A stretch of 37,421 nt of DNA from Ignavibacteria bacterium (GTDB lineage: Bacteria; Bacteroidota; Ignavibacteria; Kapaibacteriales; UBA2268), in contig JAAYJM010000119.1 of assembly GCA_012522895.1 (NCBI GenBank), forward strand, positions 1 to 37,421. Reading direction: 5' to 3'. The notes below the pieces were generated by a model. It was not told the DNA's origin, did not search any database, and saw only the letters and a list, made by a program, of their open reading frames with translations. Shown here one piece after another: positions 27,131 through 36,100 of the stretch (its first letter is position 1; each line of letters opens with the position of its first letter). The translations under genes were made by a program, and so were the position numbers.

Positions 27131-28138
27131 ATGAAAATACTTTTTATTGGACCCATTTTTTCGACTTTTACAAAAGTAGATATAGAAACACTTTCTGCAA
27201 AATTTCCCTTATATTTAGAAAATGCTTCGCTTGGAAAATCGCTGAAAGGAGCTTGGAATTTAATCACTTTAACTTTTCGCTCCTTCTTCAAACTTTTTAA
27301 AGTGAAAGCAGTTTATTGCTGGTTTGCTGATTATTCTACTTTTATTCCAGCCCTTTTAGGAAAAATATTAGGAAAGAAAATATATGTAGTTGCCGGCGGC
27401 TTTGACGTTTGCTATAAGCCTGAGCTAAATTATGGCGCAAAAGCAAAAGCGCTACGCTGGTTCTGCGTTAAGAACACATTTAAGCTTGCAGATCACATTT
27501 TCCCTGTTTCTCAATATGCAAAAAATCAGCTTCTTTCCTTGATTGAAGTAAAAGAAAAACGGGTGAAAGTAATTCACAATGCAATAGATTGCGAAAAATT
27601 TTTCCATTATTCAAAAGAAAACGCAAGCGAAAGACATTTAATACTGACTGTTTCCGGCACTTATAGCAGTATTGAGTTTAAAATCAAAGGCTTAGATAGA
27701 TTTATTGAAATGGCACGCTTATCTCCAAAATATGACTTTGTGCTTGCCGGGCTGCGCGATTCTGCTCTTTCCGATGCTAAAAAACAGGGCGCGGACATAC
27801 AGAATTTAAGAATTATACCAGGTCCCCTTTCCATTGAAAAAGATTTATTAGATTTATACTCAAAAAGCTCAATTTACTTGCAGCTTTCGATAGATGAGAG
27901 CTTTGGTTTAGCTGTGGTTGAAGCTATGGCTTGCGGCTGCATTCCGATAGTAAGTCCCGCTGGAGCTTTGCCAGAGGTCGTTCCAAGTAAAGAGTTTATT
28001 GCTTTTTCAGACGAGGAATTGCAAGTTCTTATAGATAAATATTTTTGCTCTGGTTCAGAAATAAGAGCAAAAATGCAAGAGCATTCAAAAAAGTTTGATA
28101 TTTCTCAAAGGAAAAAAGAGCTGCTTGCTTATTTTTAA
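27131..28138 (+). CDS. GT4-family glycosyltransferase
   Basis: The 335-aa GT-B fold transferase belongs to family 4. The N-terminal half has VAGGFDVCYKPE. The nucleotide-sugar half shows VIHNAIDCEKF, KGLDRFIEMA, and the EX7E region ESFGLAVVEAMACG (about 255-270) followed by IPIVSPAGALPEVV. The donor and acceptor sugars are not readable; a role in surface polysaccharide or glycoprotein decoration is inferred from the family. GAGGG lies seven bases before the ATG. The gap to the kinase is two bases, so it ends the signalling cluster. After it comes a 63-base AT-rich gap without a clear hairpin. Confidence 0.9.
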   Translation: MKILFIGPIFSTFTKVDIETLSAKFPLYLENASLGKSLKGAWNLITLTFRSFFKLFKVKAVYCWFADYSTFIPALLGKILGKKIYVVAGGFDVCYKPELNYGAKAKALRWFCVKNTFKLADHIFPVSQYAKNQLLSLIEVKEKRVKVIHNAIDCEKFFHYSKENASERHLILTVSGTYSSIEFKIKGLDRFIEMARLSPKYDFVLAGLRDSALSDAKKQGADIQNLRIIPGPLSIEKDLLDLYSKSSIYLQLSIDESFGLAVVEAMACGCIPIVSPAGALPEVVPSKEFIAFSDEELQVLIDKYFCSGSEIRAKMQEHSKKFDISQRKKELLAYF

Positions 28139-28201
28139 AAATTGTAATCCAATTATTTTTATTTTTGTTAAAAAGAATTGTAAAATAATTAAAATTATCA
28201 A

Positions 28202-30088
28202 ATGCAAATAACTGAGTTGCCAGCTCTGAGATTTTTGCTAATCGCTTCGCTTGGCTTTCTTATAGGCATTTTTTTTCCGACCAGTCAAAAAACTCTTCTT
28301 GCAATTCTATTCATTGCAGTTCTGCTTTTTGTTGTCTTTATTTTATTCAAAAAAAAGGAATTAGCCTATTACTTCGCCGTTATTCTTTGTGGAGTATATT
28401 TTTCTGGAATGGTTGCAAATAATTCAGCTGATGCGCCAAAGAGAATTATCCCAGAGTTTCCAGCACAATTTAATGGGAAAATCACTAAGATTATTAGCGA
28501 AAGGGAAAGCAGCATCAAGTGCATAGCCGAGGGAATGCTTGAATCAAAAATTTTCCCAAACAAACACAAATGCAGATTAATTCTTAATATTTACTCCTTT
28601 GAAAAAGATAATAAATTTATTTCAATTTCAAATAGCATCGTTGCCAAGGTAAAAGCTCGCATTCCTCAGCAAGCTATTTTTCCAAAGGATTTCGATGAAT
28701 GGCGCTATGCAAAGTCGATTGACGTTCAATGGATTGCCAGAGCAAACGCGAAAGACGTAGCAATTAGAACTAGGGAGGAGGACTTTTTTTCTTTTACTGA
28801 AAAATTGCTTCAAAGCGTGAAAATGCGTTTGAGACGCCTTTTTCCAGAAAACACAGTTGGAATTGCAACCGCACTTATTACTGGCGATAAAACGCAAATC
28901 CCCTCAGATGTAAAAAAGAATTTTTCTTACACTGGCACCGCACACATTCTTGCTATTAGCGGATTTCACATTGGCTTGATTGCAAGTATTATTTTCATTT
29001 TGCTTGGCTTTCTGAAAAATAATTTGCTAAAACAGTTTGTGTTTTTCCCTTTACTTCTTGCTTTTGTCATTTTTACAGGTTTTCAGCCATCAAGCATAAG
29101 GGCGGCAGTTTTCATTTTCTTTTTAACGCTAAACAAAGGCTTTGAGCGGAGAATTTACTCTTTGAATATACTTTGTTTAACGGTCACAGTAATTTTGCTT
29201 TTCAGTCCTCAAATGCTTTATTCTGTTGGCTTTCAAATGTCGCTCATTGCAGTTTTTGGGATTGTGATTCTTTACAAAGCAATTCTAAATTTCTTTCATA
29301 ATTTCATAAAAAGTAAAAACGCTGCTATTGATTTCGCGATAAAATCAGTTTCTGTGTCGCTTGCTGCGAGCATAACGGTTTCGCCGATTGTGGCTTATTA
29401 TTTTGGAATATATTCGATTGTCCAGCCGATTAGCAATTTTTTTGTAGTGCCTCTGATCTCGCTTGGTATGGTGTTCACTATGCTTGCTCTTGCGTTTTCC
29501 TTTGCCAGCTTTGGGGTAGCTTCTTTTTATTCAAAATCTGCAGATTTTCTTTTCTCTTTATCTCAGAAGCTAAATGAATTTGCAACAATGGAAAATCTTT
29601 CTTATATTGAGGGCAGCACTGTTTTTGCAATTTCTATAGCTATTTCATTTATATTAGCTTACATCATTTTTTCGAAAACTAAAAGACAAGTCATTTTTAG
29701 ATTATCAGTATCAAGCATAGCTTTTCTTTGCTTGCTTTCTTTTTTGGGAACAGAAAAACAAAAGAATGCGGTTCTATATCCGAATGAAGCTTTTGTGCTT
29801 GCACATATTCCCCTTGCTAAAAACAAAGACTGTATTTTGATTGTTGATAGAAAACCCAAGCTCGCTCCCTTTAAAAGCTATAATGTGCTGAATTTTATCA
29901 ATTCAATGCCCGGGGACTTGCTCTTGGGCTATTCTGGAAATATTGGCATAAACTATTCCGATCATTTTAAAGGGAAAAAGAATCTGAAATCTTTTCCTCT
30001 TTCGCTTGAAATGCAAAAAAGAATTGCAAAAGAAATTTTTAACAAAAATTATTTACACAAAGAGACAAAGCTAAATTATGAGCCTTAA
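28202..30088 (+). CDS. comEC: ComEC/Rec2-type DNA uptake channel protein without C-terminal nuclease-like domain
   Basis: The 628-aa membrane protein has N-terminal hydrophobic helices, a DUF4131-like soluble segment (about 75-190), and the Competence domain (about 225-490). Its signatures are TGTAHILAISGFHIGL and FTGFQPSSIRAAVF, followed by many transmembrane helices. In transformable bacteria ComEC conducts single-stranded DNA across the inner membrane. The soluble tail of about 100 residues contains no HxHxDH motif, so the metallo-beta-lactamase domain of the longer ComEC form is absent. Its stop overlaps the next gene by 11 bases. Whether the cell is competent cannot be judged from this one gene. 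Confidence 0.88.
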   Translation: MQITELPALRFLLIASLGFLIGIFFPTSQKTLLAILFIAVLLFVVFILFKKKELAYYFAVILCGVYFSGMVANNSADAPKRIIPEFPAQFNGKITKIISERESSIKCIAEGMLESKIFPNKHKCRLILNIYSFEKDNKFISISNSIVAKVKARIPQQAIFPKDFDEWRYAKSIDVQWIARANAKDVAIRTREEDFFSFTEKLLQSVKMRLRRLFPENTVGIATALITGDKTQIPSDVKKNFSYTGTAHILAISGFHIGLIASIIFILLGFLKNNLLKQFVFFPLLLAFVIFTGFQPSSIRAAVFIFFLTLNKGFERRIYSLNILCLTVTVILLFSPQMLYSVGFQMSLIAVFGIVILYKAILNFFHNFIKSKNAAIDFAIKSVSVSLAASITVSPIVAYYFGIYSIVQPISNFFVVPLISLGMVFTMLALAFSFASFGVASFYSKSADFLFSLSQKLNEFATMENLSYIEGSTVFAISIAISFILAYIIFSKTKRQVIFRLSVSSIAFLCLLSFLGTEKQKNAVLYPNEAFVLAHIPLAKNKDCILIVDRKPKLAPFKSYNVLNFINSMPGDLLLGYSGNIGINYSDHFKGKKNLKSFPLSLEMQKRIAKEIFNKNYLHKETKLNYEP

Positions 30089-30803
30089 TTTAAAAATAGA
30101 AAAAGCAAAAATATTCCCAAGCCCTGTCCTTGCTGGCATTACGAAAAAAAACGCAAGTGCGCATTTTCCAAATGGTATTAGCTTTCACTCAATTCAAAAT
30201 AAAAAAGGACAGGTGGCGAATATTGAAATTCTGTCGCAAGCTTTGGGGATTAGCCCAGACGGATTAAAGTTCCAAAACCAAACACACAGCGATATCGTTC
30301 GTTTAGTTGGTAAGGATTCAAAAATAGAAAACTCAGACGCCTTAATAAGTTCAGAAAAAGCCTTGTGCTTATGTGTAAAAATAGCAGATTGCTGCGGAAT
30401 TTTGCTTTATGACAAGGGGAGCCAAGCAATTGCCTCAATTCATTCTGGCTGGCGCGGGACTGCTCAAAATATTACGGAAAAATGTATTCAAAAAATGGCT
30501 TATCATTTCGATACGCGGGCAGAAAATTTGCTTGCATATATAAGTCCTTGTGGCTCTGCTTGCTGCTATGAGGTGGGAGCTGATGTGGCTCGCTTTTTCC
30601 CAAGCAGCATAAAGCAAATATCTGAAGAAAAATATTTATTAGATTTAAAAAATGAAGTAAAAAATCAAATGCTAAATGCAGGTATATTAGAGGAAAATAT
30701 TGAAATATCGAAAGATTGCACTATTTGCAATCCAGATTATCATTCTTACAGGCGAGATAAAGAAAATTCTGGACGCGGGCTTGCTTTTATTGTAATGATT
30801 TGA
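30078..30803 (+). CDS. pgeF: Peptidoglycan editing factor PgeF / YfiH-family purine nucleoside phosphorylase-like protein
   Basis: The 241-aa protein belongs to the YfiH/laccase-domain family. The presumed metal site is complete: His about 70 in NQTHSD, Cys about 105 in ADCC, His about 122 in SIHSGWRG, matching the order known from E. coli YfiH. SPCGSACCYEVG and SYRRDKENSGRGLAFI complete the family pattern. Family members have been described as multi-copper polyphenol oxidases, as purine nucleoside phosphorylases or adenosine deaminases, and as a factor preventing misincorporation into peptidoglycan. Which applies here cannot be decided. It overlaps the end of comEC by 11 bases, which suggests translational coupling. 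Confidence 0.92.
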   Translation: MSLNLKIEKAKIFPSPVLAGITKKNASAHFPNGISFHSIQNKKGQVANIEILSQALGISPDGLKFQNQTHSDIVRLVGKDSKIENSDALISSEKALCLCVKIADCCGILLYDKGSQAIASIHSGWRGTAQNITEKCIQKMAYHFDTRAENLLAYISPCGSACCYEVGADVARFFPSSIKQISEEKYLLDLKNEVKNQMLNAGILEENIEISKDCTICNPDYHSYRRDKENSGRGLAFIVMI

Positions 30804-30849
30804 GTTTTTTGAAAAAAAGCGAATAAAAAGGAAACAAATGAACAGTCAA

Positions 30850-30921
30850 AGATGCTTGTTCAACTTATATCATTACATTTTTTAACATTGATACCAGTAG
30901 GTCAAGCATCTCTGCTTGACC
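30850..30921. repeat. Palindromic element with inverted AGATGCTTG/CAAGCATCT ends
   Basis: GGTCAAGCA (30900-30908) and TGCTTGACC (30913-30921) form a 9-bp perfect hairpin with a TCTC loop. AGATGCTTG at 30850-30858 is also the exact inverse of CAAGCATCT at 30903-30911. No T run follows, so it is more like a small dispersed palindromic repeat than a terminator. It occupies the gap between pgeF and fusA. Confidence 0.6.
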
Positions 30922-30960
30922 CAAATCACTTTTAAATCTATTATGAATTAAAATTAATTA

Positions 30961-30968
30961 TATGTTTG
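30961..30968 (+). promoter_or_regulatory. Possible -7 promoter element for fusA
   Basis: TATGTTTG matches TAnnTTTG and lies 59 bases before the fusA ATG, but I find no TTG at the -33 distance. Confidence 0.25.
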
Positions 30969-31027
30969 TAATCTTATTTCAAAATTATTTATTAATTTTA
31001 AAACTTTTTAATTTACGAAAATAGAAA

Positions 31028-33103
31028 ATGAGTTTAATAAAATTAAGAAATATCGGAATTGCCGCCCATATAGACGCTGGAAAAACAACGGTAACCGAGC
31101 GTATGCTCTATTTTACCGGAACGACAAGAAAATTAGGAGAAGTTCATAACGGCGAAGCCACAATGGACTTTATGAAGCAAGAGCAGGAGCGGGGCATAAC
31201 AATAGCCTCCGCTGCAATTACATGTCATTGGAAAGAGCATACCGTAAATATAATAGACACGCCCGGGCACGTGGATTTCACAGTCGAAGTAGAACGCTCC
31301 TTGCGTATAATAGACGGAATGGTGGCTGTGTTTTGTGCTGTAGCTGGAGTTCAGCCACAAAGCGAAACTGTTTGGAATCAAGCAGATAGATATAAAGTGC
31401 CACGTATCGCTTTTATTAACAAAATGGATAGAACCGGAGCCAACTTTGAAGAAGCCGTTGAATCTTTACAAACTATGCTCGATGCGAATCCTGTTCCAAT
31501 TTTTCTCCCAATTGGCGCCGAAGAAAATTTTAAAGGGATAATTGATATAATTCAAATGCAGGCATATACTTTCGATGGCAATGAAATGATTGAAATTGAC
31601 CTGCCAGCCGATTATATTGAGAAAGTGAAACGCGCCCGATATTTTCTCACAGAAAAACTTGCTGATTTCAACGATAAAATAATGGAACTTTTTCTTGACG
31701 AAAAAGAAGTGCCAGCAGAACTTTTAAAAACTGCAACAAGAGACGCTTGCTTGAAAATGCTAATTACTCCCGTTCTTTGCGGCTCTGCATACAAAAATAA
31801 AGGTATTCAAGTCCTTTTAAATTCTGTTGTAGATTATTTGCCTTCTCCAGCAGATATTGGCGCAATTATAGGTTTAGATCTTGAAGACGCAGAAAAGGCG
31901 CTAAACAGAATACCTTCACTCCAAGAGCCATTTTCAGCACTCGCTTTTAAAATAATTAATGACCCCTTTGTTGGGCAGCAAACCTTTATAAGAACATATT
32001 CTGGGCAGCTTTCAAGCGGTATGCAAGTTTATAATTCTACGAAAAGAGCAAATGAACGCATTGGCAGAATTTATAGAATCCACGCAAAGGAAAGAGTGGA
32101 AATCAATTCTGCTGGGCCTGGCGAAATCGTTGCTTTAATTGGACTTAAAAATACAAAAACAGGGGACACACTTTGCGATCTACAAAAGCCATTGCTACTT
32201 GAATCAATTTTTATCCCGCCCGCTGTAATTGATTTGAAAGTTAGCACTCCCAATAAAAACGAAGATAAAAAGCTTGGCGAATCGCTTCGCAAAATCTCAA
32301 ATGAAGACCCATCTTTCAAAGTTAGATATAACGATGAAACTAACGAGACTATAATTTCCGGAATGGGCGAGTTGCATCTTGAAATTATTATAGACCGCTT
32401 AAAAACTGAATTTAACGTAGATGCAAGCGTAGGCGCACCCTCGATTGCTTATCAGGAAACGATTACCAAGCCAATGGAGGCGAATTTCCGTTTTGTGAAG
32501 CAGACGGGAGGCAAGGGGCAATTTGCTCACACTGTCATTCGTATAGAGCCAAACTTGGGCAAGGGTTTTGAGTTTACCGATATTATAAAAGGTGGCGCCA
32601 TTCCAGCGGAATTTATTCCCTCAGTCAAAAAGGGCATTGAAGCAACGCTTGAGCGTGGTATACTTGGAGGTTTTCCAATCGTTGATGTTAAGGTTGTGCT
32701 GCTTGATGGCAGTTTCCATGCCGTTGACTCCTCCGATATGGCTTTCCGCACTTGCGCTTCAATTTGCTTTAAAGATGCTTTTAACAAGGCAAATCCAATT
32801 TTGCTTGAGCCATTGATGAAAATTGAAATTAATACTCCAGATGATTACATTGGGGCTGTAACAGGCGATTTCAACAGGAGAAGGGGGCGCATTGAATCAA
32901 TGAGACGCTATAGAAAAGGTTCGCAAAAGTTGAACGGATTTGTCTCGCTTCAAGAAATGTTTGGCTACGCCACTGCATTAAGAAATCTTTCGAGTGGAAG
33001 AGCAAATTATTCAATGGAATTCCATCAATATACCCCTTTATCTGAGGAATTACAGCAAAAAGTTCTGAAAGAAGTTGCAGAAAAGAAAAAGGAAGCAAAG
33101 TAA
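31028..33103 (+). CDS. fusA: Translation elongation factor G
   Basis: The 691-aa GTPase is complete. G1 AHIDAGKT lies at 13-20. The switch I region is [10 protein letters not shown]3 is DTPGHVDF (about 77), and G4 is NKMD (about 131). Domain II follows, then domain III with [13 protein letters not shown], domain IV ([23 protein letters not shown]) and domain V with [10 protein letters not shown] and [22 protein letters not shown]. It catalyses ribosomal translocation. It is not accompanied by rpsL, rpsG or tuf, so it is either a relocated main copy or a second paralogue; sequence motifs alone do not decide. The gene is flanked by short palindromes on both sides. Confidence 0.96.
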   Translation: MSLIKLRNIGIAAHIDAGKTTVTERMLYFTGTTRKLGEVHNGEATMDFMKQEQERGITIASAAITCHWKEHTVNIIDTPGHVDFTVEVERSLRIIDGMVAVFCAVAGVQPQSETVWNQADRYKVPRIAFINKMDRTGANFEEAVESLQTMLDANPVPIFLPIGAEENFKGIIDIIQMQAYTFDGNEMIEIDLPADYIEKVKRARYFLTEKLADFNDKIMELFLDEKEVPAELLKTATRDACLKMLITPVLCGSAYKNKGIQVLLNSVVDYLPSPADIGAIIGLDLEDAEKALNRIPSLQEPFSALAFKIINDPFVGQQTFIRTYSGQLSSGMQVYNSTKRANERIGRIYRIHAKERVEINSAGPGEIVALIGLKNTKTGDTLCDLQKPLLLESIFIPPAVIDLKVSTPNKNEDKKLGESLRKISNEDPSFKVRYNDETNETIISGMGELHLEIIIDRLKTEFNVDASVGAPSIAYQETITKPMEANFRFVKQTGGKGQFAHTVIRIEPNLGKGFEFTDIIKGGAIPAEFIPSVKKGIEATLERGILGGFPIVDVKVVLLDGSFHAVDSSDMAFRTCASICFKDAFNKANPILLEPLMKIEINTPDDYIGAVTGDFNRRRGRIESMRRYRKGSQKLNGFVSLQEMFGYATALRNLSSGRANYSMEFHQYTPLSEELQQKVLKEVAEKKKEAK

Positions 33104-33191
33104 GCCGAGCATCAATGCTTTAAAAATTATTTTAATGTTCTTTTTTGCCTCAACTCAGTTAATATTCAATTAATAATCATTTAATCATTAT
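33104..33191. other. Short convergent gap after fusA with a degenerate GCATC-TGC palindrome
   Basis: AGCATCAATGCT at 33108-33119 is an imperfect palindrome with the same GCATCnnTGCT core as the element before fusA. The rest is AT-rich; only a weak 6-bp AATAAT/ATTATT hairpin is present. I see no confident terminator for either gene. Confidence 0.4.
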
Positions 33192-36100
33192 TTAATAAAT
33201 AATTAAGGGCTGAGTTGCAACAAAAGAATTTGAAGATAAGCGAACGAAATACGCACCAGCAGATAAAGAACTAAAAGAGCAAAGGATTTTATATTTTCCA
33301 GCTTCTAAATCGCCAGCAAAAATTGTTCGCACTTGCTCTCCTCTTTCGTTAAACAAAATGATAAGAGATGTCCCAAATTCTGTTAACGAGAACTCTATAT
33401 CAGTAGTAAGTTCTTTTTGCAAAGGATTAGGAGAAATTTTTTCAAAATGATTGCCGGCGGCAGCACCAGAGATTTTACGAATTTCATCTATTGAAATCGG
33501 ATTGATTGTTAAAACTGTATTGATTGGCTGCAAATTAAAACAATTTGAGCCGTCAATATCAATATCAAATTTTATTGGAGTATTGATTACGCTAAAAATA
33601 TTTGTTTTCGTGTAAAATCTAAAAAATACTATTTCAGAGCCGCTAATATAGTATTCATCTGATTTTGGCAAGAGTGAAAAAACAAATTTTCCCTTACTCA
33701 AATTAAAATCTTCTATTTTTAAATGAAACAAATTTTCGGCAGCCGAGCTAAGTTTTATATCATCGGGCGTGGTCTCTAATAAATCGCTGTTGAAAGAAAA
33801 AGTGAAGTGAATAGAATTAAAATGAGCAAGCGACAAAGGGCTGCTTGTGTTGAGAGCTAATGCCGAGTATAGCTCTTGCCCAGCGAAGATTTTACTTTGA
33901 TTATAATTGAAGCTAACTTGCTTTGTGGATTGGGCTGACTCGCCATAAAGTTCGATATTTGCTGTTTGCTCGTTGATTGAATTATTTTGAACGATAAGGT
34001 TTGTTGAAAAAGCCCCAGTTGTAATGGGCTGAAAGATAACTTTAACTACTCGCTCTTCTTTTCCTTGTAGCTGGAATGGCCGCACCGATTCAGCTAAAGA
34101 AAATTCTGGAACTACTGGCAAAAAGGATAAATTGCTTACAATAAGATTGCCATCTCCTTGGTTTTGAATTTTGCAATAAATTGTGTCAGTATTGCCGGGG
34201 CAGATAAATGTTTTGTTTGATTGAGTGGAAATAATGCTTTGGTTTATTTTTCCGTATCCAGTCCAAAGCGAAGATAAATCCTCGGAATTCCTGCTTTTGA
34301 CTTTTAATTCAGCGGCGTGATTTCCTTCTCTATTTGCAACAAATTTTGCATCAAACTCGAAATCCTCGCCCGGGGCAAGTATTATTGGGAAATTGATAGC
34401 AGCTTTATCGAAAGAAAAGCCCTCCGTCCCGTAGCTGTCGAAGCTCGTTGAAATTGAGTTGCTTTTTGGATAAACTGCAAAATTATCAATTATTGCGGAA
34501 TCGCAATATTCTGAAAACATGTTTTCAATTCGCACTTTTTTTGTAAGGGGAAACTGATAATCATCAATAAACGTGGTGTCGAATGATTGATCATCAAAAC
34601 GAAGCGATGGAGCAACTCCTATGCCTTCCAAGCTCGTTTCTGTTAAGCTGTTTGCAGAATTTATGTATCTTATAACTAATTTATGCTCGCCTCTTTGGCT
34701 TGGCAAAAATGTTACCGGGACCTCGAAAGCTTCATTAGGATTTATTTTAAGATTAACAAATTTCGATTTGTCAAATAAAAAGCTATCGCCGTTTATATCA
34801 TATTGAATTTCAATAGAATAAATCATAACGCTTTGGCTACCGCTGTTTTCTAATCTAATAACTGGCTTAGGCTCATTTTCCGGGGGCGGCTCAACTGCTT
34901 TTCCATCTATGCTAATCCCCCTTTTTCCCCAGTTATAAGAGCTTGCAATAAGTCCGGGCTTAATCCCACGTCCAGTAACAAGTGCAAGGCTGTCCGTTCC
35001 CTGTGCGTCAGATTGGACGGTGAAGCTATTTCCAAAATACCCTTCTGTTTTTGGAGAAAATTTTATTGGGATAATTAAACTTTCTTTTGGATTAACTGAA
35101 ATTGGCTTCTCCTCGCTTGGCATTTCATCAAGCATCAGACTGAATGGACTTGCCTTTTGCTCGGCTTCTATTCCGTAAATCAATAAAACATTATTTCCAT
35201 AATTATAAATTTCTAAATCTCTAATAAGTTCTTTACCAATAGTAACGTCTGGAAACTTAACGCTATATACTTTTATTATTGGAATTTCCACCTCTGCTGA
35301 AATTGGAATTTTGGGTAAAGGCTTGCAAGTATCGCTTGCAATCAGAAAATCTTTAAAGGTTCCAGCTTTTTTTGGGTTAAATTTTACTATTACCGGGAAA
35401 GAGTCTGTTGGAGGGATAATGCTCGGCAATTTCGAGTGTTCCAATCGAAAATTTTTGTTGTTCTCTAATTTTAAATTGCTTAGGTGATAGTATGTTTTAG
35501 TAGAATTATTTTTTATCCAAACGGTTTGATTAAGCTCGGAATTGTTGATTTTATTAAGTCCAAAGTCAATTGCTTTTGGATTTGCTGCTGCAAGCACGGG
35601 CAAGTATTCTATTGAGATAGTGCTGTCGTTAGATTCTCTATCAATAAATGTGATTACAGCTTTTGCCTGCTTTGTTCCGTCGACAACGTTTAAATTCCAA
35701 CGAGTAGAGATTGATTGCCCCGGTATAAAGAAATCATAGTTAAATATATAGTTTTCACTTACGCTACTATGATAAATTATAAGTCCAAGATTGGAACGCA
35801 AGCTGTCGTTATCGGGATAATCCTTTACTAACCCATCAATAACGCTGCCATCACAATTTTGTGTATAGCTTGGCTTGGGTGGGATTGTGTCTTTTATAGC
35901 GGGATTGCTCATCGATACTGCTATTGGAAAGCCATAAGCTGAAGATGGAATTGGATTATATTGATAAGCTGAAATATTTTTGCAACTTCTTAATTTATAT
36001 GTTCCGGCTGGCAATTCCAATGTAGTAGTGAAATATATGTTTTCAGAATTAGAATCTGGGTAGGGGGCGATTTGCAGGGACATACTGTTAAATTTTTCCC

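Noticed and set aside
33172-33192. AATAAT/ATTATT hairpin as terminator for fusA
   Set aside because: The 6-bp stem is A-T only with no GC core, too weak to call.
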